Positions 35,782-42,957 of a stretch of 64,000 nt of DNA are shown here, in pieces. The DNA is taken from contig NZ_AZUP01000001.1 in the NCBI RefSeq assembly GCF_000527135.1, positions 4,117,535 through 4,181,534 of the forward strand, read 5' to 3'. Positions within the stretch are counted from its first letter, which is position 1, and each line of letters begins with the position of its first letter. The notes under the pieces are model-generated. The model was not told the DNA's origin, did not search any database, and worked only from the letters and a program-made list of their open reading frames with translations. This stretch comes from Methyloversatilis discipulorum (GTDB lineage: Bacteria; Pseudomonadota; Gammaproteobacteria; Burkholderiales; Rhodocyclaceae). The position numbers and the translations under genes are program-made.

Positions 35782-36901
35782 CCGGTTGGGCGGCGCCTTC
35801 GCCGCTGTCGCCCGGTTCGGCCACCGGCACGTCAACGTCGGTCATCGGGCCGTGCGTGTCGGCGTAGGTGGCATTGATGCGCAGCATGTCCGGCAGTACC
35901 GACGGCAGTACCTCCATCAGGGCCGGGTCGAAGTGCAGGCCGGTGTTGCGGCCCATCACCTGCAGCGTTTCGTCGATCGGCATCGCCGGCTTGTAGGGGC
36001 GCGCGGTCATCAGCGCATCGAACACGTCGGCGATGGCGACGATGCGGCCGAACAGCGGAATGTCCTCACCGATCAGGCCGCGCGGGTAACCGCTGCCGTC
36101 GAAGCGTTCGTGGTGGGTGAGGGCGATGGTGCGCGCGGTCTGCAGCAGTTCGTCGTCGTGTTCGCCGATGATTTCGGCGCCGATTTCCGGGTGCTGCCGC
36201 ATCACCGCCCACTCCGCCTTGGTCAGCGGGCCCGGCTTCAGCAGCACGGCGTCGGGAATGCCGATCTTGCCGATGTCGTGCATCGACGCCGTGTTGAACA
36301 GCAGTTCGGTCGCCTCCGGCCCGAGGCCGATCGCCTGCGCGATCAGCCGCGCGTAATAGCTCATCCGGATGACGTGGTTGCCGGTTTCGTTGTCGCGGAA
36401 TTCGGCGGCGCGGCCGAGCCGGCGGATGATCTGCTGGCGCGACGCGAACAGTTCGGCGGTGCGCGCCCGTACGCGGTCTTCCAGCACCCGCGTCTGGTCG
36501 TACAGCGCCAGATGGGTACGCACCCGCGCGGCGACGATGGGCGGGCTGATCGGCTTGGTGATGTAGTCGACGGCGCCGACCTCCAGCCCGAGGCGTTCGT
36601 CCTCGATCGACGTCATCGCGGTGACGAAGATGACGGGAATGCCGCGCCGGTCCGGGTTGGCCTTGATTCGGCGGCAGACGTCGTAACCGTTCATGCCGGG
36701 CATCATGATGTCGAGCAGGATGAGGTCGGGCGGCTCCGTCGAATTGACGATGGCCAGCGCCTTCTCGCCGCTGGTGGCCACCTTGACCCGGTAGTCCTGG
36801 CGCAGCACGGCGCTCAGCAGGTCGATGTTTTCCGGCGTGTCGTCGGCAACCAGTATGGTCTGTCTGGTCGTCCGCCCTGCGCCGTGGTCCGCGTCCGTCA
36901 C
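35777..36901 (-). CDS. Response regulator with HD-GYP c-di-GMP phosphodiesterase domain
   Basis: A 374-residue protein. Receiver domain (about 15-130) with phospho-acceptor D64 in LILLDIMMPGMNGYD. HD-GYP domain (about 165-350) with the full set of metal and signature motifs: NHVIRMSYY, SMHDIGKIGIPDAVL, MRQHPEIGAEI and LTHHERFDGSGYPRGL. It should hydrolyse c-di-GMP to pGpG or GMP once phosphorylated. The start is GTG 36901. The hybrid kinase gene lies tail to tail with it. Confidence 0.94.
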   Translation of the reverse strand: MTDADHGAGRTTRQTILVADDTPENIDLLSAVLRQDYRVKVATSGEKALAIVNSTEPPDLILLDIMMPGMNGYDVCRRIKANPDRRGIPVIFVTAMTSIEDERLGLEVGAVDYITKPISPPIVAARVRTHLALYDQTRVLEDRVRARTAELFASRQQIIRRLGRAAEFRDNETGNHVIRMSYYARLIAQAIGLGPEATELLFNTASMHDIGKIGIPDAVLLKPGPLTKAEWAVMRQHPEIGAEIIGEHDDELLQTARTIALTHHERFDGSGYPRGLIGEDIPLFGRIVAIADVFDALMTARPYKPAMPIDETLQVMGRNTGLHFDPALMEVLPSVLPDMLRINATYADTHGPMTDVDVPVAEPGDSGEGAAQPA

Positions 36902-37004
36902 CGTCGTCTCCTGTAAGCCTTCGGCATGTTAATCACGGTTCGGTGATATCGGAACACCTGCGGTCGATGCAGTTCCCGCCCCGCACGGGATGTACGGACG
37001 AAAA

Positions 37005-37030
37005 AAAACGGCGGGAACGCCGCCGTTTTT
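37005..37030 (-). terminator. Rho-independent terminator of pqqA
   Basis: AAAACGGCGG pairs with CCGCCGTTTT around the loop GAACG. On the minus strand the hairpin is followed by a run of Ts (complement of the As at 37001-37008), placing the end of transcription 18 bases after the pqqA stop. The plus-strand side also ends in Ts. Confidence 0.9.
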
Positions 37031-37047
37031 CCTGTTGCAGCCGCGTA

Positions 37048-37122
37048 TCAGCGGTTGGCAACGTACATCGTGATCTCGAAGCCGAAACGCAGGTCGGTGG
37101 CCTTCGGGGTTTCCCAGTTCAT
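37048..37122 (-). CDS. pqqA: Coenzyme PQQ precursor peptide PqqA (24 residues)
   Basis: Only 24 codons long. The C-terminal part is DLRFGFEITMYVANR, matching the PqqA pattern in which the glutamate and tyrosine of E-x3-Y (here E16 and Y20) are cross-linked by PqqE and become PQQ. A GGAGAG ribosome site is six bases before ATG 37122. A further in-frame ATG at 37137 would add five residues. The gene is followed at once by a strong terminator and preceded by 137 bases of non-coding DNA, so it is transcribed alone. No pqqB, C, D or E gene is in the window. PQQ serves periplasmic alcohol, methanol or glucose dehydrogenases. Confidence 0.92.
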   Translation of the reverse strand: MNWETPKATDLRFGFEITMYVANR

Positions 37123-37259
37123 ATCTCTCTCCGTCATGTTGTACTTCTTGAAAAACACAGCGGTTGCCGTGTCTGGATCAGAGTATGGACAGGGAGCGAT
37201 GGTGCGACCTCCAGCCGCCGCTGAAAACCGGGTCATGATTTTCATGACCCGGCGACGCC

Positions 37260-37817
37260 TCACTCCTTCGGCGCCGACTTCGGCTGGATGATGGCGCGCA
37301 CGCGCTTGGACTGGTCTCCAGCCGACGGCACCGCCTTGGCGTCGCCCGAATTGGTGACCGTGTAGTTCTCGCTGATCGAGTTGTACTCGATGTACTGGCC
37401 GCGCACTTCGTCGCCGCCGCTCTTCACGTGGGCGCGCACGAAGAAACGGGTGATTTCGGTCTTGGCGTCGTGCTCGATGCGTTCCGCCTCGCCTTCCATC
37501 CACAGGTCCTGACCTTCGCGCTTCTGGCGGAAGCGTGCGAGACCGCCTTCGCCGCCAGTGGCCACACCCTTCTGGTAGCCGGTGGCGTCCTGGGTCACTA
37601 CAACGCGGTTGGCCTTGATGGTGAGCGTGCCCTGCGTGAACACGACGTTGCCTTCGAAGGTGTGCGTGCGGGTGCGGTCATCGACCGTCACCTTGTCCGC
37701 TTCCAGATTGACCGGTTTTTCGCGGTCGGCACGCTCGGCGCGGGCGGGCGTGCTCAGGCCGGTGGCCAGCACGAGGTTGAGCAGGATCAGGCCGGTGAGG
37801 GCAGGGCGCAGAGTCAT
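37260..37817 (-). CDS. lptA: LPS transport periplasmic protein LptA
   Basis: A 185-residue periplasmic protein that forms the bridge carrying lipopolysaccharide to the outer membrane. Signal peptide to about residue 27 (LILLNLVLATGLSTPARA). The OstA/LptA domain starts EKPVNLEADKVTVDD and continues with THTFEGNVVFTQGTLTIKAN, giving the beta-jellyroll repeats. Its ATG overlaps lptC by four bases. In many relatives lptB and rpoN follow; here the next gene is pqqA, so the usual operon ends early. Confidence 0.93.
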   Translation of the reverse strand: MTLRPALTGLILLNLVLATGLSTPARAERADREKPVNLEADKVTVDDRTRTHTFEGNVVFTQGTLTIKANRVVVTQDATGYQKGVATGGEGGLARFRQKREGQDLWMEGEAERIEHDAKTEITRFFVRAHVKSGGDEVRGQYIEYNSISENYTVTNSGDAKAVPSAGDQSKRVRAIIQPKSAPKE

Positions 37818-38395
37818 GGGCGGCGGGTTCTTTCGAGGGTGGCTTTGACGCGCGATTCGAGTATGTAGGTCTGTTTGACGCGGTCGGCGACCATGCCGAC
37901 ACCGTGCGCGACCGATTTGCCCTGCGTCAGCTTCACCGGTTTGTCGGTGCGGGCGATCTCGTCGTCCGGGTAGACGTTGAGCACGCTGGTTTCCAGCGTC
38001 ATTTCCGGATTGCCGGGGCTGGCTTCGCGCAGCACGCGCACATTGTCGCGCAGGATGGCTTCCTTGCCATCCTTCATCAGCTGGGCACGGTCGGCGCTGA
38101 TGCGGGTCGGCGACTGCTTGCCGCGGTAGAGCAGCAAGGGCTGATCCAGTTCGGTGGTGTCGTCGTCCGGGTAGTGACGCAGCTGCTGCGCGGTCAGCGT
38201 GTGCTGCACCTGACCACTGGGGTCGAAGCGACGCACGGTGAAGTTGTCGACGATCACGTCCGGATCGTGCCTGAGCTTGCCCGAGGACGGGCGGTCGTCG
38301 ACGCGCGTGGCGCGCTCCAGCCACATGGTCAGGCCGACCAGCAGGATCAGGATCAGCAGCGGCAGGGCCTGCTGGACGTTGCGCTGAAGGTTCAA
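37814..38395 (-). CDS. lptC: LPS export ABC-transporter-associated protein LptC
   Basis: A 193-residue bitopic inner-membrane protein. One N-terminal helix (about 8-25, ALPLLILILLVGLTMWLE) precedes a periplasmic domain with PDVIVDNFTVRRFDPSGQV and YPDDDTTELDQPLL, family landmarks. It accepts LPS from LptBFG and passes it to LptA. The TTG at 38395 overlaps the kdsC stop (TTGA), a coupled non-ATG start; no better in-frame start precedes the helix. Confidence 0.9.
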   Translation of the reverse strand: MNLQRNVQQALPLLILILLVGLTMWLERATRVDDRPSSGKLRHDPDVIVDNFTVRRFDPSGQVQHTLTAQQLRHYPDDDTTELDQPLLLYRGKQSPTRISADRAQLMKDGKEAILRDNVRVLREASPGNPEMTLETSVLNVYPDDEIARTDKPVKLTQGKSVAHGVGMVADRVKQTYILESRVKATLERTRRP

Positions 38396-38922
38396 CGCAG
38401 GCAGTCCTGCAGCAGTGCGTCGAGTGCGCCGCGGGCGTCGAGCAGGTATTCGCAGACTTCGCGCACGGCGCCGCGGCCGCCGTCGGCTTCGGCCACCCAG
38501 GCGACGTGCTGGCGCACGAAGAAGTGGGCGTTGGCCGGCGCGGCCGAGAAGCCGCAGGCGCGCAGCACCGGCAGGTCGACGATGTCGTCGCCCATATAGC
38601 CACAATGTTCCATCGCGATGCCGCGTTCGGCCGCCAGTTCGCGCATCGCCTCGCGCTTGTTCTCGACGCCGAGCAGTACGGTGGTGATGCCGAGGTTGAC
38701 GGCGCGGTGGCGCACCGCCGGCGACGAACGACCGGAAATGATGACCACTTCGACGCCTGCGCCGGCGAGCATCTTCAGGCCGTGGCCGTCCAGCGTGTTG
38801 AAGCCCTTCAGCGAGTCGCCGTCCGGGCCGAACCAGATGGTGCCGTCGGTCATCACGCCGTCGACGTCGAAGCCCATCAGGCGAACGTTGCGGGCGGCAT
38901 CGAGTACGGAGGTTTCGCTCAT
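38392..38922 (-). CDS. kdsC: 3-deoxy-D-manno-octulosonate 8-phosphate phosphatase
   Basis: A 176-residue HAD-fold phosphatase giving free Kdo for lipid A/LPS. Catalytic motif I is LMGFDVDGVMTDG (nucleophile DxD), motif II IISGRSSPAV, and metal motif GYMGDDIVDLPVL. The short C1-type cap fits the tetrameric KdsC family. It overlaps kdsD and lptC by four bases on either side, so Kdo synthesis and LPS transport are coupled. Confidence 0.95.
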   Translation of the reverse strand: MSETSVLDAARNVRLMGFDVDGVMTDGTIWFGPDGDSLKGFNTLDGHGLKMLAGAGVEVVIISGRSSPAVRHRAVNLGITTVLLGVENKREAMRELAAERGIAMEHCGYMGDDIVDLPVLRACGFSAAPANAHFFVRQHVAWVAEADGGRGAVREVCEYLLDARGALDALLQDCLR

Positions 38923-39908
38923 ATCACCTTGGCCTGCATCAGGTCGTGCATGGTCAGCGCGCCGGCCAGCGCACCGTGTTCGTCGAGCACCAGCAGCTGG
39001 TTCACGCGCTGTGTTTCCATCAGGTCGGCCGCTTCGGCGGCCAGCCGGCCGGCCGGAATGGTGCGCGGGTGGCGGCTCATCACGTCGGCCACCGGCACCG
39101 TCCGCACGTCGCCCAGGCGGTCGATGGCGCGGCGCAGATCGCCGTCGGTGAACACGCCGGCCACAGCGCCGGCGTCGTCGAGCACCACGGTCATGCCCAT
39201 GCCGCCGCGGGTCACCTGCAGCAGCGCTTCGGTGACGGTGGCGGCGACGCCGACGCTGGGCACCGCGTCGCGCGCGCGCATCACGTCGCGCACGTGGGTG
39301 AGCAGGCGGCGGCCGAGCGCACCACCGGGGTGGCTGCGCGCGAAGTCGTCCTCGCGGAAACCGCGTGCTTCCAGCAGCGCCACCGCCAGCGCGTCGCCCA
39401 GCGCCAGCGCGCAGGTGGTGCTGGCGGTCGGGGCGAGGTTGAGCGGACAGGCTTCGATCGCCACGCCCGCATCCAGATGCACGTCGGCCAGCGTGGCCAG
39501 CGTCGAGCTGGGCTTGCCGGTCATCGCGATGGTGCGGCCCCCCTGGCGGCGCACCAGCGGCACGATGGCCAGCAGTTCGGCGGTTTCGCCGGAATTGGAC
39601 AGCGCGATCAGCACGTCGTCGCGGTGGATCATGCCGAGGTCGCCGTGCAGCGCCTCGGCCGCATGAACGAAATAAGCCGGCGTGCCGGTGCTGGCCATCG
39701 TGGCGGCGATCTTGCGTGCGATGTGGCCGGACTTGCCCAGCCCGCTGACGATGACCCGCCCGGGGCTGTCGAGGATCAGGCGCACCGCCGTCGCGAATTC
39801 GTCGCCCAGGCGCGCCGACAGTGCTTCGAGCGCGCTGCCCTCGATGGCGAGCACGCGGCGGGCGCAGGCCAGGATGTCTTCGTTCTTCGGTGGGGCAGGC
39901 TGTGTCAT
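38919..39908 (-). CDS. kdsD: D-arabinose 5-phosphate isomerase
   Basis: A 329-residue enzyme converting ribulose 5-phosphate to arabinose 5-phosphate, the first step of Kdo synthesis. An N-terminal SIS sugar isomerase domain (about 40-175) includes VIVSGLGKSGHIARKIA, FVHAAEALHGDLGMI and LIALSNSGETAELL. Two CBS domains occupy about 210-325. It is the first gene of the kdsD-kdsC-lptC-lptA operon; the promoter should lie in the 143-base gap shared with the divergent antiporter gene. Confidence 0.94.
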   Translation of the reverse strand: MTQPAPPKNEDILACARRVLAIEGSALEALSARLGDEFATAVRLILDSPGRVIVSGLGKSGHIARKIAATMASTGTPAYFVHAAEALHGDLGMIHRDDVLIALSNSGETAELLAIVPLVRRQGGRTIAMTGKPSSTLATLADVHLDAGVAIEACPLNLAPTASTTCALALGDALAVALLEARGFREDDFARSHPGGALGRRLLTHVRDVMRARDAVPSVGVAATVTEALLQVTRGGMGMTVVLDDAGAVAGVFTDGDLRRAIDRLGDVRTVPVADVMSRHPRTIPAGRLAAEAADLMETQRVNQLLVLDEHGALAGALTMHDLMQAKVI

Positions 39909-40051
39909 GCGCGGGGCGGGGTGGGCGAAGGCGTGTAATCGCCCGTACTACGGGCGCAAGGGCGATCGGTTATGATCGGCGCGGATTATAACAACCTGCT
40001 CCGACAGGCGGCCGCTCCCGGAAAGCGCTGACGGCCGAACACATCGTCACC

Positions 40052-42022
40052 ATGTCTGCCCTCGAGCTGGTTCTACTGCTGCTCACCGCCTCGGTGCTGG
40101 TGGTCGGCCTCTTCCGCAGTATCGGCCTGCCGCCGATACTGGGCTATCTGCTGGTGGGGGCGCTGGCCGGCCCGCACGCACTGGCTTTCATTCCCGATAC
40201 CGACGAAGCGCGCCACTTTGCCGAGTACGGCATCGTCTTCCTGATGTTCTCCATCGGGCTCGAATTCTCGCTGCCCAAGCTGTTCTCGATGAAGCGGCTG
40301 GTATTCGGCCTGGGCGCTGCCCAGGTCGCCTTCAGCGTGCTCGGCGTGGTCAGCTTCGCCTGGCTGTTCGGGCTTGGCTTCAAGGGCGCGATCGCGGTCG
40401 GCGGCGCCATCGCGATGTCGTCGACGGCGGTGCTGATCAAGCTGCTGGTCGAGCGGCTGGAGCTCGATTCCGCGCACGGCCGGCAGGTGGTGGGCGTGCT
40501 GCTGTTCCAGGATCTGGCGGTCGTGCCCTTCCTGGTGGTCATCCCGGTGCTGGCGCTGGGCGCCGAGGAAAGCGTCGAGGCGCTTGGCCTGGCGGCGGTC
40601 AAGGCGGCGGTGGCGCTCACCGTCATCCTCTACCTCGGCCCGCGGCTGATGCAGCGCTGGTTCCACATCGTGGCGATGCGCAAGTCGCCCGAACTGTTCA
40701 TGCTCAATGTGCTGCTGGTGACGCTAGGCATGGCCTTCGCCACCGAGGTGGCCGGGCTTTCGCTGGCGCTGGGCGCCTTCCTGGCCGGCATGCTGATTTC
40801 GGAAACGCAGTACCGCTACCAGGTGGAAGAGGACATCAAGCCTTTCCGCGACGTGCTGCTCGGGCTGTTCTTCGTCACCATCGGCATGAAGCTCAACCTC
40901 GCGCTGGTGTTTTCCGAGCTGTTCTTCGTGCTGGTGACGGTGCTGTTCATCCTGATCGGCAAGTTCGCGGTGGCGGCTGCGGCGTCGCGCTTCTTCGGCT
41001 CGTCGCCCGGCAATGCGCTGCGCGTCGGCCTGTGGCTATGCGCCGGCGGCGAATTCGGCTTCGTGCTGATGGCGCTGGCCGATTCCGCCCACCTGATTCC
41101 CGACCGCATCCTGCAGATCGTGCTCGCCTCGCTGCTGCTCACGCTGCTCACCGCGCCGATACTGGCCCACTACGCCGACCGCATCGTATTGCGGCTGGTG
41201 CCGTCCGAGTGGCTGCTGCGCTCGATGCAGCTCACGTCCATCGCCGCCCAGTCACTGGCCACCGATGGTCATGCCATCGTCTGCGGTTACGGCCGCAACG
41301 GCCAGTACCTCGGCCGTTTCCTCGAAAACGAAGGCATTTCATTCATCGCGCTCGACCTCGACCCGGAGCGCGTGCGCGAAGCGGCGGCGGCCGGTGAAAC
41401 GGTGGTGTTCGGCGACGCCGGCCGGCGCGAAACGCTGATCGCCGCCGGTATCGCGCGCGCGTCCATCGTCGTCGTCACCTTCGTCGATACCGACGCCGCG
41501 ATGCGGGTGATCCGCCTGGCTAACGAGCTGCGCGCCGACATACCGGTGGTGGTACGCACCTTCGACGAGCGCGACTACGACAAGCTGTCGGCCGCCGGCG
41601 CCACCGAAGTGGTGCCGGAGTCGCTGGAATCGTCGCTGATGCTGGCCACGCACGCGCTGGTGTTGCTGGGCGTGCCGCTGGCGCGGGTGCTCAAGCGCAT
41701 CCGCCAGTTGCGCGGCGACCGCTACCACCTGCTGCGCGGTCTGTATCGCGGTGCCGAGCATCTGGCCGAGGAGGCGGTCAGCGAGGCGCAGCACAAGCGG
41801 CTGCACTCGGTGGCGCTCGCCCCGGGCGCCTGGGCCATCGGCCACCGCATCGACGAATTCCATTTCGAGGATGTACGGGTCGAGGTGAGCGCGATCCGCC
41901 GGCGCGGCATCCGTGCGCTCGAACCGAGTTCGGATCTGGCCTTCGAGAACGGCGACGTGGTGGTGCTGCTCGGTGAGCCGGCTGAACTGGCGCGGGCGGA
42001 ATCGAAACTGCTGAAGGGGTAG
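40052..42022 (+). CDS. Kef-type monovalent cation:proton antiporter (CPA2 family)
   Basis: A 656-residue protein. About 12-13 helices fill residues 1-385, including LPPILGYLLVGALAGP near the start. A TrkA-N/RCK nucleotide-binding domain follows (about 405-525) with the Rossmann loop IVCGYGRNGQYLGR, then a TrkA-C domain (about 570-655) ending DVVVLLGEPAELARAES. The layout matches KefB/KefC potassium efflux proteins that are gated by glutathione adducts or nucleotides. Which gating ligand applies is not evident, and no KefF/KefG-type partner is adjacent. Confidence 0.92.
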   Translation: MSALELVLLLLTASVLVVGLFRSIGLPPILGYLLVGALAGPHALAFIPDTDEARHFAEYGIVFLMFSIGLEFSLPKLFSMKRLVFGLGAAQVAFSVLGVVSFAWLFGLGFKGAIAVGGAIAMSSTAVLIKLLVERLELDSAHGRQVVGVLLFQDLAVVPFLVVIPVLALGAEESVEALGLAAVKAAVALTVILYLGPRLMQRWFHIVAMRKSPELFMLNVLLVTLGMAFATEVAGLSLALGAFLAGMLISETQYRYQVEEDIKPFRDVLLGLFFVTIGMKLNLALVFSELFFVLVTVLFILIGKFAVAAAASRFFGSSPGNALRVGLWLCAGGEFGFVLMALADSAHLIPDRILQIVLASLLLTLLTAPILAHYADRIVLRLVPSEWLLRSMQLTSIAAQSLATDGHAIVCGYGRNGQYLGRFLENEGISFIALDLDPERVREAAAAGETVVFGDAGRRETLIAAGIARASIVVVTFVDTDAAMRVIRLANELRADIPVVVRTFDERDYDKLSAAGATEVVPESLESSLMLATHALVLLGVPLARVLKRIRQLRGDRYHLLRGLYRGAEHLAEEAVSEAQHKRLHSVALAPGAWAIGHRIDEFHFEDVRVEVSAIRRRGIRALEPSSDLAFENGDVVVLLGEPAELARAESKLLKG

Positions 42023-42064
42023 TCGGTCAGGGGGCCGGGCGGCGGACGCTACCCGGCGGCAAGA

Positions 42065-42772
42065 TCAGTAGGCGACGCAGACCGTGTACAGATCGCTGCT
42101 GTTGCGTTCCCGTTCGGCGGTGATTTCGATCGCGGTGCCGCTGGCTGCACCGGCGCCATCGACCTGGGCCATTGCGCGCACATTGCCGGTGTTGGTGGCG
42201 CCATCGTCCATGGTCGCGTCGACCTGGCGGGCAAGTCGGGCGGAAATGCCGTCCGAGCAGATGAAGAAGGCGCCCGTCATCGGCACCGATGCGGAACTGG
42301 ACGACGTCGCGGTCTCCGTTGCTGGCCTGATCGGCACGGCGCCAGTGATGCCGATGTTGCCGTTGTCGGCGTTTTTCGGGAAGTAGCTGTTGATGTCGCT
42401 GAAATTGCTGTTGCCGGTCAGCAGATTGGCCATGCGCAGGTGCTGCCAGACGAGAAAGGATTCGTCGGTCGTGGTGGTCGAGTTCCAGTTGCCGCCGACG
42501 CGGCCGTTGCCGCGGGCTTCGCCTGACGGGCTGCTGGCGTTGGTGCCGCCGACATGCTGGGTGGCAGCCGGGTCGTCGCCCGGCATGAAGCGGAAACGGT
42601 CCTGGTAGGCGTACACGGCGGTCGATATCGTGCGGAAATCATTGACCAGGCTTTTCGCCTTGGCGCTGTTGATCAGTTCCTGACCCTTCAGCACGCCGCC
42701 GAGCAGCAGACCGATAATGACCAGAACGATGGCGATTTCGACCAGTGTGAAACCGTTTTGCGTGGATCTCAT
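42065..42772 (-). CDS. Type IV pilin/pseudopilin-like protein
   Basis: A 235-residue protein with a class III signal: after MRSTQNG the prepilin peptidase would cut before FTLVEIAIVLVIIGLLLGG, with the conserved glutamate at position 5 of the mature protein. The C-terminal globular part is Ser/Thr/Asn-rich, with FMPGDDPAA typical of pseudopilin-like proteins, and two cysteines near the end (FFICSDG, YTVCVAY) that could form a disulfide loop. ATG 42772 has an AGGAGG ribosome site. It is an isolated gene; the pilus or secretion machine is elsewhere. Confidence 0.87.
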   Translation of the reverse strand: MRSTQNGFTLVEIAIVLVIIGLLLGGVLKGQELINSAKAKSLVNDFRTISTAVYAYQDRFRFMPGDDPAATQHVGGTNASSPSGEARGNGRVGGNWNSTTTTDESFLVWQHLRMANLLTGNSNFSDINSYFPKNADNGNIGITGAVPIRPATETATSSSSASVPMTGAFFICSDGISARLARQVDATMDDGATNTGNVRAMAQVDGAGAASGTAIEITAERERNSSDLYTVCVAY

Positions 42773-42957
42773 GAAAGTCCTCCTTGATAGCCACATCACT
42801 GCACGATCCGTGCCCGTTGCGGCGTGTCAGCGGTGGCGGTGTGCATCGTGCTGAATCCGAAACAGTTTTTTTCCTTGTCCGCGCAACGGAGCGGTACGGA
42901 CGCCCTGAGTCGGTCGCCCCGCTGCGCAGAAGTTGACCGTATTTCGACAGTTCCGTC

